DNA of 7,822 nt from an uncultured Eubacteriales bacterium (GTDB lineage Bacteria > Bacillota > Clostridia > UBA1381 > UMGS1253), in assembly GCA_900550065.1 (NCBI GenBank), contig URQR01000093.1, positions 1 to 7,822 on the forward strand, read 5' to 3'. Below the pieces are notes generated by a model that was not told the origin of the DNA, did not search any database, and saw nothing but the letters and a program-made list of their open reading frames with translations. Each line of letters begins with the position of its first letter. The stretch's first letter is position 1. Shown piece by piece: positions 1-5,789 of this stretch. Made by a program: the position numbers and the translations under genes.

Positions 1-1138
1 CATCCTGCGGCACATAAGAAATCTTTAGGTTGCTGCCGCGCCGCACTTCGCCCGTAAAAGGAATGTCCTCCCCTCGAATCAGCTTTAACAGGCTCGACTT
101 TCCCGAACCGTTTTTTCCACAAAGCCACAGCCTATCCCCCTGCCCTACCTCAAAAGTGAGCGGGCCGCAAATGGTGCGTCCGCCGTAAGCAACGGACACC
201 TCCCGCAGCGACAAAATCCGGTCCGCGTGATACGGCAGCGGCGACAGCTTTAAATCATCATACTCCTCAATGTTTTTTAACAGCCCGGCCTTTTCCTCTA
301 CAGCCTCCTGCCGCCGCTTTTCGATTTGCTTGGAGCGCTTCATCATTTTCGCTGCTTTGTGCCCAACATATCCCCTGTCAGGGCGCAGACCGGACACTTT
401 TGCATGCTTTGTTTTTTCCACCGCCTCCGACCAAGCGCCCTTCTGCCGCGCCGATGCGCTAAGCCGCCCAATGTCCTTTTTCAGCCGTTCATTTTTCGCA
501 CTCTCGTAAGCGTCCTGCATTTGTTTGACTTCCCACCAAGCGGAAAAGTTTCCTTTCTGGACAACTATATTTGTTTTGTTGATTGACAGCGTATGGTCAA
601 TGCATGCGTCCAAAAATGCGCGGTCGTGCGACACGAGAATAAAGCCCTGTTTTGTGTTCAAATACCGGCTCACCAGCGCACGCCCCTCCATATCGAGGTG
701 GTTTGTCGGCTCGTCAATCAGCAGAAAACTATTTTCTTTTAAAAACAAAGCCGCAAGCAGCACCTTCGTCCGCTCTCCATTGGACAGCGTTGCAAAGGGG
801 CGGTATAACACATCGGCCTCTACGCTGAGCAGGGACAGTTCGCGGAAAATCTCCCACTCCTCGTGCCCGCTTATCAGCTCATTGACAATCTCCACTGTGT
901 CACGCGATAAGTCAGAGACCTCGTATGGAAAATACTCAAACGCTGCGCTGGAGGAAATCGTTCCCTGATAGCGATACTCTCCCATTAACAACCGCATAAA
1001 CGTCGTCTTGCCGCGTCCGTTCCGGCCTGTAAAGCCAACCTTCCAGTCCGTGTCAAGGCAAAACGACACGTCCTCAAAAATATTATCATAGCTGCCCGGA
1101 TAGGCAAACGTCAAATTTGTAACATGAATCTGCGACAT
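1..1138 (-). CDS. Lsa-family ABC-F ribosome-protection protein (3' end cut by window)
   Basis: ABC-F proteins of this type bind the ribosomal E site and displace lincosamide, streptogramin A and pleuromutilin antibiotics; they are cytosolic and have no membrane domain. I translated 379 codons from ATG 1138 to the window edge without a stop. Visible in order: Walker A GRNGRGKT (residues 38-45), signature LSNGER (118-123), Walker B ending IDEPTNHLD (141-149), switch SHDR (170-173), the charged inter-domain linker (about 205-300) with KGAW, SGLRPDRGY and GHKAAKMMKRSK typical of Lsa proteins, and the second Walker A GKNGSGKS (341-348). The second signature and Walker B, roughly 110 residues, lie off the window. 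The start has AGGAGG eight bases upstream. The gene sits behind an elaborate attenuator leader, which supports an antibiotic-induced resistance role. The exact drug spectrum cannot be read from the sequence; an uncharacterised clostridial Lsa/CplR-like protein is the main alternative. Confidence 0.93.
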   Translation of the reverse strand, partial: MSQIHVTNLTFAYPGSYDNIFEDVSFCLDTDWKVGFTGRNGRGKTTFMRLLMGEYRYQGTISSSAAFEYFPYEVSDLSRDTVEIVNELISGHEEWEIFRELSLLSVEADVLYRPFATLSNGERTKVLLAALFLKENSFLLIDEPTNHLDMEGRALVSRYLNTKQGFILVSHDRAFLDACIDHTLSINKTNIVVQKGNFSAWWEVKQMQDAYESAKNERLKKDIGRLSASARQKGAWSEAVEKTKHAKVSGLRPDRGYVGHKAAKMMKRSKQIEKRRQEAVEEKAGLLKNIEEYDDLKLSPLPYHADRILSLREVSVAYGGRTICGPLTFEVGQGDRLWLCGKNGSGKSSLLKLIRGEDIPFTGEVRRGSNLKISYVPQD

Positions 1139-1146
1139 GCTGTGCA

Positions 1147-1154
1147 CCTCCTGT
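1147..1154 (-). promoter_or_regulatory. ABC-F ribosome-binding site, possibly sequestered
   Basis: ACAGGAGG (1154-1147) contains AGGAGG eight bases before ATG 1138. The upstream segment TTTCCTGT (1223-1216) can pair with all eight bases (six Watson-Crick, two G-U), enclosing the terminator hairpin. That pairing would be disfavoured when segment 3 is pulled into the antiterminator. This would add translational control to attenuation, but is only a sequence prediction. Confidence 0.6.
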
Positions 1155-1178
1155 ATTGAAGTTTTCACAAATAAAATA

Positions 1179-1210
1179 AGAGCTGCAAGAAAGTGCCTTC
1201 TTACAGCTCT
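1179..1210 (-). terminator. Intrinsic terminator (attenuator) before the ABC-F gene
   Basis: The minus-strand RNA folds as AGAGCUG-U-AAGAA, loop GGCACU, UUCUU-G-CAGCUCU: a 13-pair stem including one U-G, followed immediately by a U-rich run UUAUUUUAUUU. It lies between the upstream ORF and the ABC-F start, in the same orientation, so it would block the resistance gene rather than end a preceding one. The 3' part of the loop and the 3' arm hold segment 3, which is exactly complementary to the antiterminator strand at 1273-1283. Confidence 0.85.
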
Positions 1211-1272
1211 AAAACACAGGAAATACGCCCCAAAAAGGGCTGTCCTATTCTGTTTGAGCGGAAAAATGCATA

Positions 1273-1283
1273 CACTTTCTTGC
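1273..1283 (-). promoter_or_regulatory. Antiterminator strand (segment 2)
   Basis: GCAAGAAAGTG on the minus strand is an exact 11-base complement of the terminator segment 1195-1185, and its first nine bases are an exact complement of codons 4-6 of the upstream ORF (1363-1355). It can pair with only one of them at a time, so it is the switching element of the leader. Confidence 0.8.
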
Positions 1284-1286
1284 GCG

Positions 1287-1345
1287 CCGGCAATGCCGGA
1301 ATCGGCACACAAAATCAGACGGTTTCACCGCCATAAGTTGTGCCG
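1287..1345 (-). promoter_or_regulatory. Two spacer hairpins between upstream ORF and antiterminator
   Basis: Three stems fill the gap between segments 1 and 2. CGGCACA (1345-1339) pairs with TGTGCCG (1309-1303) and encloses GGCGGT-GAA-ACCGTC (1332-1318, one G-U). Next to it, CCGGC-ATT-GCCGG (1299-1287) forms a short GC-rich hairpin. Folding these would bring segments 1 and 2 close together and speed their pairing. That role is inferred; the complementarity is directly visible. Confidence 0.65.
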
Positions 1346-1351
1346 TATCAA

Positions 1352-1372
1352 TTAGCAAGAAAGGTTATACAT
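1352..1372 (-). CDS. Leader peptide MYNLSC upstream of the ABC-F gene
   Basis: ATG TAT AAC CTT TCT TGC TAA encodes six residues. A strong GGAGGTGG (1384-1377) lies seven bases before the ATG, far better than chance for such a short frame. Its codons 4-6 are the segment that pairs with the antiterminator strand, so a ribosome paused at or near the start would mask exactly that segment. It begins 22 bases after the stop codon of the oxidoreductase gene, and I see no terminator and no convincing promoter between them; the leader may be fed by read-through or by a weak promoter inside the 3' end of that gene. The peptide probably has no function beyond sensing. No close match to a named leader peptide is claimed. 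Confidence 0.82.
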   Translation of the reverse strand: MYNLSC

Positions 1373-1394
1373 CGTTCCACCTCCGGTTTAGTTG

Positions 1395-2438
1395 TTAAAT
1401 TTCACACGCGATAACCGCGCCTTTTTCCACCGACTCGAAGGACGCTTCCATGACCTTCATAACGCGCATCACTTCGTCGTGCTTGATTAGCTGTTCTTCT
1501 TTGCCCTCAATCGCCGCACAGAAGTTGCGGTAGAAGTCGTGTACGTCCGAATGCGGCCGCTCAATCTCATACGTATCCGTCGTTACCTCGTCGCGCGGCG
1601 CCATCGTCTTCGTCAGGCCCGCCGCCGTCTGCACCGGCAGCACATCGCTCTCGTGCCACGCCTTGCAGCGTACCACCTGGCACTTTTCGCGCCAGTCGGT
1701 AATCAGCGCAGAGCCGTCCTTTGCCTGCATATAGAAGCGCGGCAGCGCGATAAAGTTGTACGTTCCAACCTCGATATACGCCTGCGCCCCGTTTTCAAAC
1801 GTAAGCTCAAGCTTAAAGCCATCGTCAACCTCAAAGTTCGTCGTGTGCTCGAACCGGCAGTACAGCTTTGTAATCTTCTGCGTATAAATCTGCAAAATCT
1901 GATCAATCAGATGCACGCCCCAGTCGAGCAACATCCCGCCGCCATATTCCTTCTCGCCGCGCCAATCGCTCGGAATCCCGCGCGAGCCGTGGATACGCGA
2001 CTCAATGTTAAACACCTCGCCAATCTCGCCGCTCTGGTACAGCTGCTTCATCGCAAGAAAGTCCACGTCCCAACGGCGGTTCTGATGCACGGTAAAAAGC
2101 TTGCCGCTCTTGTGCGCCGCGTCCACCATCTCGGCAAATTCCGCCGAAGAGAGCGCAACCGGCTTTTCACAAATAACATTCTTGCCCGCGAGCAAACACT
2201 GAATCACAACGTCCTTATGTACGTCGTTCGGAATCGCCACCGTAACGAGGTCAACGCTCTCGTCAGACAGCAGCGCATCCATGCTCTCATAGGCATGAAT
2301 CCCGTTTTTTTCAGCCAGCGCACACCGTTCCGGCTTAATATCATAAATCCCAGCCAGCTCCACAACATCGCTTTTCAGCGCATGGTCCGCGTGCCAGCCG
2401 CCCATTCCACCGTATCCAACAATCCCAAGTCTATGCAT
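1395..2438 (-). CDS. Gfo/Idh/MocA-family NAD(P)-dependent oxidoreductase
   Basis: A 347-residue cytosolic protein of usual family length. The N-terminal Rossmann fold shows GYGGMG (residues 8-13) for the dinucleotide and an acidic D33 after the second strand, which in such folds usually favours NAD. The family signature EKP is at 91-93, with K92 the usual catalytic lysine, and DWGVHLID (172-179) supplies the conserved Asp and His of the active site. The rest is the alpha/beta C-terminal substrate domain. Members oxidise or reduce sugars, inositols or related polyols; the substrate here cannot be told, and no transporter or sugar gene lies beside it. ATG 2438 has GAAGGG nine bases upstream, and a near-consensus promoter lies 56 bases before the start. 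A 307-residue antisense frame across it is a shadow. Confidence 0.93.
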   Translation of the reverse strand: MHRLGIVGYGGMGGWHADHALKSDVVELAGIYDIKPERCALAEKNGIHAYESMDALLSDESVDLVTVAIPNDVHKDVVIQCLLAGKNVICEKPVALSSAEFAEMVDAAHKSGKLFTVHQNRRWDVDFLAMKQLYQSGEIGEVFNIESRIHGSRGIPSDWRGEKEYGGGMLLDWGVHLIDQILQIYTQKITKLYCRFEHTTNFEVDDGFKLELTFENGAQAYIEVGTYNFIALPRFYMQAKDGSALITDWREKCQVVRCKAWHESDVLPVQTAAGLTKTMAPRDEVTTDTYEIERPHSDVHDFYRNFCAAIEGKEEQLIKHDEVMRVMKVMEASFESVEKGAVIACEI

Positions 2439-2493
2439 AACCCTATACCCTTCTTTACCTAAAGATTAAATTTGTATTAACATTCCAAACGAT

Positions 2494-2522
2494 ATTATAA
2501 ACACTTCACGTTAAAAGTGCAA
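2494..2522 (-). promoter_or_regulatory. Sigma-A promoter of the oxidoreductase gene
   Basis: Minus strand TTGCAC (2522-2517), a 17-base spacer, and a perfect TATAAT (2499-2494). The expected start of transcription is near 2487, about 48 bases before the ATG. The spacer carries an imperfect palindrome, CACTT and AAGTG arms eight bases apart (2519-2502), overlapping the end of the -35 box; it could be an operator, but the arms are short. The 135 bases between oadG and this gene hold no obvious terminator. Confidence 0.8.
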
Positions 2523-2573
2523 GCCCAAACCGTATTTTTTTCTTACAATTTTGTGACAATCCGGTATCCTGTC

Positions 2574-2711
2574 CTAATTTTTGTCCGTTTTTCTCTTTGT
2601 TGCCCACAGCATAAGGCTGACACATATATAAATTGCAATAATTACGACAAAAATCGCCAGCATACCCTTTCCGGCCAGCTCAAGCGAGAGCCATAACGTC
2701 TGCATATCCAT
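2574..2711 (-). CDS. Small single-helix membrane protein, OadG-like gamma subunit
   Basis: ATG 2711 to TAG gives 45 residues: a short N-terminus (MDMQTLWLSLELAGKG), one hydrophobic segment (about residues 17-36, MLAIFVVIIAIYICVSLMLW) and a basic tail with KRK. This is the layout of the gamma chain of sodium-translocating decarboxylases, which holds the membrane beta subunit and the catalytic alpha subunit together. It starts 24 bases after the beta-subunit stop, with AAAGGACAGGTG upstream, so it is translated from the same transcript. Classical OadG proteins are longer, about 80 residues, with a metal-binding tail, so this is a minimal version. Assignment rests on layout and position more than on motifs. 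Confidence 0.75.
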   Translation of the reverse strand: MDMQTLWLSLELAGKGMLAIFVVIIAIYICVSLMLWATKRKTDKN

Positions 2712-2735
2712 CTATTTCACCTGTCCTTTCTATCC

Positions 2736-3887
2736 TTAACCCAACAACGCCAATAGCTGCGGCATCAGACCCAAAATCACGCCGCCCGCGATAACGGATG
2801 CAATCTGTCCCGACACATTCGCACCAACTGCGTGCATCAAAAGGAAATTCTGATTGTCCGCCTCGAGGCCGAGCTTCTGCACCACACGCGCCGACATCGG
2901 GAACGCCGAGATGCCTGCCGCACCGACCATCGGATTGACTTTCTTTTTTGAAAACAGGTTGATAAGTTTTGCAAACAATACGCCGGAAATCGTGTCAAAC
3001 ACAAACGCCACAAGGCCGAGCCCCATAATCATCAGCGTCTGCGGATTAACAAAGCTGTCCGCCGTCATACTAAACGAAATCGTAATACCCAAAAACAGCG
3101 TAATTAGGTTCGCCAGCTGCTTCTGCGCCGTCTCAGAAAGCGAGTCGAGCACGCCGCACTCGCGAATCAAATTACCAAACATCAAAAATCCGACCAGCGC
3201 AACAGACGCCGGCGCAACGAGCCCCGCGATAATCGTTACGACAATCGGGAACAAAATACGCGTCAGCTTCGACACGCTTTTCGGGTTGTAGGGCATTTTA
3301 ATCGCCCGTTCTTTTTTCGTTGTAACAAGCTTAATTGCAAACGGCTGTATAATCGGTACAAGCGCCATATACGAGTACGCCGCAACGGCAATTGCGCCTA
3401 TGTACTGGCTTTTTAGCACCTGCGACACCAAAATCGACGTCGGGCCGTCCGCCGCTCCAATAATACCAATCGAGGCCGCGTCCGCGAGCGGAAAACCGAG
3501 TATAACCGCAACAATAATCGTAATAAAAATACCAAACTGCGCCGCCGCGCCGAACAATAACAGCTTTGGATTCGACAAAAGCGGGCCAAAGTCAATCATC
3601 GCGCCAATGCCGACGAACAGCAAAAGCGGCATCGCCTCCGACGCCTGTATCCCAACGTTGAACAGCCACTCGATGATACCGGTTACCTCGCCAATCCCCA
3701 TCATCGTCTGGTTGAGTACGCCGGTAAACGGCAGATTCACCAAAATCGCGCCAAAGCCCATCGGCAGCAAAAGCGCCGGCTCAAGCCCCTTTTTGATTGC
3801 CAAAAAAATCAAAAGACCGCCAATCACCCACATCAGCACCTGCTGCCAAGTGATTGCAAAAATGCCTTCCCATAAAAATTCCAACAA
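2736..3887 (-). CDS. oadB: Sodium-translocating decarboxylase beta subunit (OadB/GcdB/MmdB family)
   Basis: This very hydrophobic integral membrane protein decarboxylates carboxybiotin and couples it to sodium export; partners are a carboxyltransferase alpha chain and a biotin carrier. Numbering from ATG 3920 (394 residues), family motifs include GAADGPT with the key Asp at 158, AYSYMALVPIIQP (181-193) with the conserved Tyr, MSAR (342-345), and GANVSGQIAS (366-375) with the Asn and Ser of the sodium path. The frame opens at ATG 3920, but the promoter at 3928-3956 puts transcription start at about that base, and neither ATG 3920 nor ATG 3902 has a ribosome-binding site. AAGGGAG (3899-3893) precedes TTG 3887 by five bases and TTG 3884 by eight, so I place the start at TTG 3887. 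The substrate (oxaloacetate, glutaconyl-CoA or methylmalonyl-CoA) cannot be told, because no alpha subunit is present. Confidence 0.93.
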   Translation of the reverse strand: MLEFLWEGIFAITWQQVLMWVIGGLLIFLAIKKGLEPALLLPMGFGAILVNLPFTGVLNQTMMGIGEVTGIIEWLFNVGIQASEAMPLLLFVGIGAMIDFGPLLSNPKLLLFGAAAQFGIFITIIVAVILGFPLADAASIGIIGAADGPTSILVSQVLKSQYIGAIAVAAYSYMALVPIIQPFAIKLVTTKKERAIKMPYNPKSVSKLTRILFPIVVTIIAGLVAPASVALVGFLMFGNLIRECGVLDSLSETAQKQLANLITLFLGITISFSMTADSFVNPQTLMIMGLGLVAFVFDTISGVLFAKLINLFSKKKVNPMVGAAGISAFPMSARVVQKLGLEADNQNFLLMHAVGANVSGQIASVIAGGVILGLMPQLLALLG

Positions 3888-3927
3888 AGATTCTCCCTTC
3901 ATAATTTGGATTTTGACCATCCCGTAA

Positions 3928-3956
3928 ATACTACCACATTATTAATAGGAAGTCAA
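3928..3956 (-). promoter_or_regulatory. oadB: Sigma-A promoter of the oadB-oadG pair
   Basis: Minus strand TTGACT (3956-3951), a 17-base spacer and TAGTAT (3933-3928). The predicted transcription start is close to 3921, so ATG 3920 would be leaderless while the TTG starts at 3887 or 3884 have a normal short leader. It is back to back with the recJ promoter, the two -35 boxes being 35 AT-rich bases apart. Confidence 0.75.
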
Positions 3957-3991
3957 TATAAACCCAATTAGAAATAAATATCAACAAAACA

Positions 3992-4020
3992 TTGAATTAC
4001 AGCGCATTTTCTGCTATAAT
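3992..4020 (+). promoter_or_regulatory. recJ: Sigma-A promoter of recJ-relA, extended -10
   Basis: TTGAAT (3992-3997), a 17-base spacer ending in TGC, and a perfect TATAAT (4015-4020); the TG one base before the -10 makes it an extended -10 promoter. Transcription should begin near 4027, leaving a leader of about 33 bases with GGGAGG five bases before ATG 4060. No separate promoter was recognised before relA. Confidence 0.85.
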
Positions 4021-4059
4021 GATATATTATATTGCACAAGCAAAAAGCGGGAGGTATGT

Positions 4060-5775
4060 ATGACGAATAAGCGCTGGGATTATCTTTATAAAGCAAGCAG
4101 CCAGAGTAAAATATCCGAGCTGTCTGAGAAATTAAAGCTGCCTGCCGCAATTGCATGCGTCTTGGTAAACCGTGGAATTGACACGGAGGAGGCGGCGCGC
4201 ACCTTTTTAGGAAAAAGTATCGCCGGCGTCCACCACCCGTTTGACTTAAAAGACGCGCAGAAGGCGGCAGAGCGCATTAAGGATGCGCTTGAGAAGCGGG
4301 AAAAAATCGTGATTTACGGCGATTATGACGTAGACGGTATCACCTCCACCGCGATTTTATACCAGTTTTTATCCGATCAGGGGGCTGAAGTTGACTTCTA
4401 TATCCCGAATCGTTCCGACGAGGGGTACGGAATCAACATGCTTGCTCTGCAAAAGATAAAGAAGGACGGCGCAAAGCTGCTTGTAACGGTCGACTGCGGT
4501 ATTACCGCCGTCGGTGAGGTCGAATTTGCAAAGGCAATTGGGCTCGACGTTATTATTACCGACCACCATACCTGTAAGGAGGAGCTGCCGAAGGCGTACG
4601 CGCTTGTTAATCCGAAGCAGCCCGACTGTACGTATCCGTTTCAGGACTTAGCCGGCGTCGGCGTCGCGTTTAAATTGATTTTAGCGCTCGCGCTCACACT
4701 TGGCTACAGTGCGCGCGAATACTATGATCGATACATAGACATCGTCGCGGTTGGAACGGTCGCGGATGTCGTATCGCTGACCGACGAAAACCGGATTTTC
4801 GTGGCAAGCGGATAAAAAAAGATACAGAACACGCAGAATAAAGGCCTTAAGGCATTATTTCAAACGGCGGGCATCGCCGGGAAACCAATCAACGCCGGAA
4901 TGATTAGCTTTACCGTCGCGCCGCGTATCAACGCTGCGGGCCGCGTCGGGAGCGCACAGCTTGCCGTCGAGCTGCTGGTGACAAAATCGCAGGAACGCGC
5001 GCAGGAAATTGCGCAAATTTTGGAGGAAGAAAACCACGAGCGGCAGCAGACAGAGCTATCGATTCTCAAAGATGCGCTCGAAATGATTGCCGACATGGAG
5101 GATGCAGACAAAAAGAAGGTGTATGTGCTCGCGAAGAAGGACTGGCACCACGGTGTGATTGGAATTGTCGCGTCACGTATTGTAGACCGCTTTTACAAGC
5201 CGGCAATCTTAATTTCATTAAAGGACAACATCGGCAAGGGCTCGGGGCGCAGCGTCAAGGGGTTTAACCTGTTCGACGCACTGACGCATTGCAGCGACCT
5301 GCTGTTAAAATATGGCGGGCATGAGCTTGCCGCCGGGTTAGGGCTTAATTATGCTGACATTGACGCCTTTGACAAGGCAATTAATACCTATGCGGAGGAC
5401 GTGCTCAAAACAGTGGATTTAACGCCATGTATCCATATTGACACACAGCTGCAAGCGGCGGATTTGACGCTTGCGGCGGCGCAGGCAATTTCGATTTTGG
5501 AACCGTTCGGGATGGGCAATCCACAGCCGGTGTTTGCGCTAAACGGCGTTACGCTGACCGCTGCGCGGACGCTCAGCGACGGGAAGCACTGTAAGCTTTC
5601 CGTCACCAAAAACGGTAAACCGTTCGATTTTTTAGGCTTTGGCATGGGCGCTATGGCGGAGCAGTTCCATATGGGAGAAAAGCTTGATATTGCTTTTACA
5701 ATGGGGATCAATGTGTTCCGCGGGGAAAGGAATTTACAGCTTATTATCAAAGACGCGAGGATGAGCGTCGGCTAA
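4060..5775 (+). pseudogene. recJ: Single-stranded-DNA 5'-3' exonuclease RecJ, interrupted by an in-frame stop
   Basis: RecJ degrades 5'-ended single-stranded DNA in recombination and mismatch or base-excision repair. Read through the stop, the frame is 571 residues, about E. coli RecJ length. DHH motifs: DYDVDG (88-93), VDCG with D145, DHH (168-170), then GVADVV-type sequence GTVADVVSL near 227-235. The DHHA1 half has APRINAAGR (287-295), DWHHGVIGI (361-369), GSGRS (394-398) and GGHE (419-422), followed by the C-terminal nucleic-acid-binding domain. Codon 252 (4813-4815) is TAA between GG-ending ASG and KKIQ; the family normally has Gly-Leu here, so one T-to-A change from TTA explains it. The downstream 320 codons are undamaged, so the change is recent or a sequence error. 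The first fragment lacks DHHA1 and the second, restarting at best at ATG 4900, lacks all DHH metal ligands; neither should work alone. Confidence 0.88.
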
Positions 5776-5789
5776 AGGAGGTGCGCTTT

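Larger units (their letters stand above)
1147..1372 (-). promoter_or_regulatory. Ribosome-mediated transcription attenuator leader of the ABC-F gene
   Basis: Read on the minus strand, this leader holds a six-codon ORF, two spacer hairpins, an antiterminator strand, an intrinsic terminator and the ABC-F ribosome-binding site. Three elements carry the switch: segment 1 CTTTCTTGC (1363-1355, codons 4-6 of the upstream ORF), segment 2 GCAAGAAAGTG (1283-1273), and segment 3 CACTTTCTTGC (1195-1185, inside the terminator). Segment 2 is exactly complementary to segment 1 over 9 bases and to segment 3 over 11 bases. The 1:2 helix can extend after a 2x2 internal loop by about 7-8 further pairs that also cover the upstream ORF start codon. 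Pairing 1:2 leaves the terminator free; pairing 2:3 destroys it. Antibiotic-stalled ribosomes on short ORFs are known to control several ABC-F and erm genes; its operation here is inferred. Confidence 0.85.

Noticed and set aside
525..968. 147-residue plus-strand open frame, with neighbours at 270-509 and 326-586
   Set aside because: All lie opposite the ABC-F reading frame, which shows Walker and signature motifs; the plus-strand products are Ser/Cys-rich shadows.
1287..1299. GC-rich hairpin CCGGC-ATT-GCCGG as an independent terminator
   Set aside because: No U-rich run follows it; it is better explained as a spacer hairpin between leader segments 1 and 2.
1137..1355. 72-residue plus-strand open frame across the leader
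   Set aside because: It runs through the terminator stem and the pairing segments, has no ribosome-binding site or recognisable motif, and its presence is explained by the leader RNA on the other strand.
1539..2462. 307-residue plus-strand open frame antisense to the oxidoreductase
   Set aside because: Its product is rich in Arg, His and Asn with no family motif. It exists because the GC-biased oxidoreductase codons leave the opposite frame open; that gene has full motifs, a ribosome-binding site and a promoter.
2439..2573. Terminator after the small OadG-like gene
   Set aside because: Only short four-to-five-base complementarities are present, with no stem followed by a T-run on the minus strand.
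2854..3927. Plus-strand open frames of 145 and 175 residues opposite oadB
   Set aside because: Antisense shadows of a membrane protein gene; the products are Ile/Pro/Ser-rich without motifs.
4813..4820. Programmed stop readthrough or frameshift at the recJ TAA followed by seven A bases
   Set aside because: The frame is the same on both sides, so no frameshift is needed. I see no stem-loop just after the stop and no selenocysteine or similar residue is expected there; a point change or sequence error is simpler.
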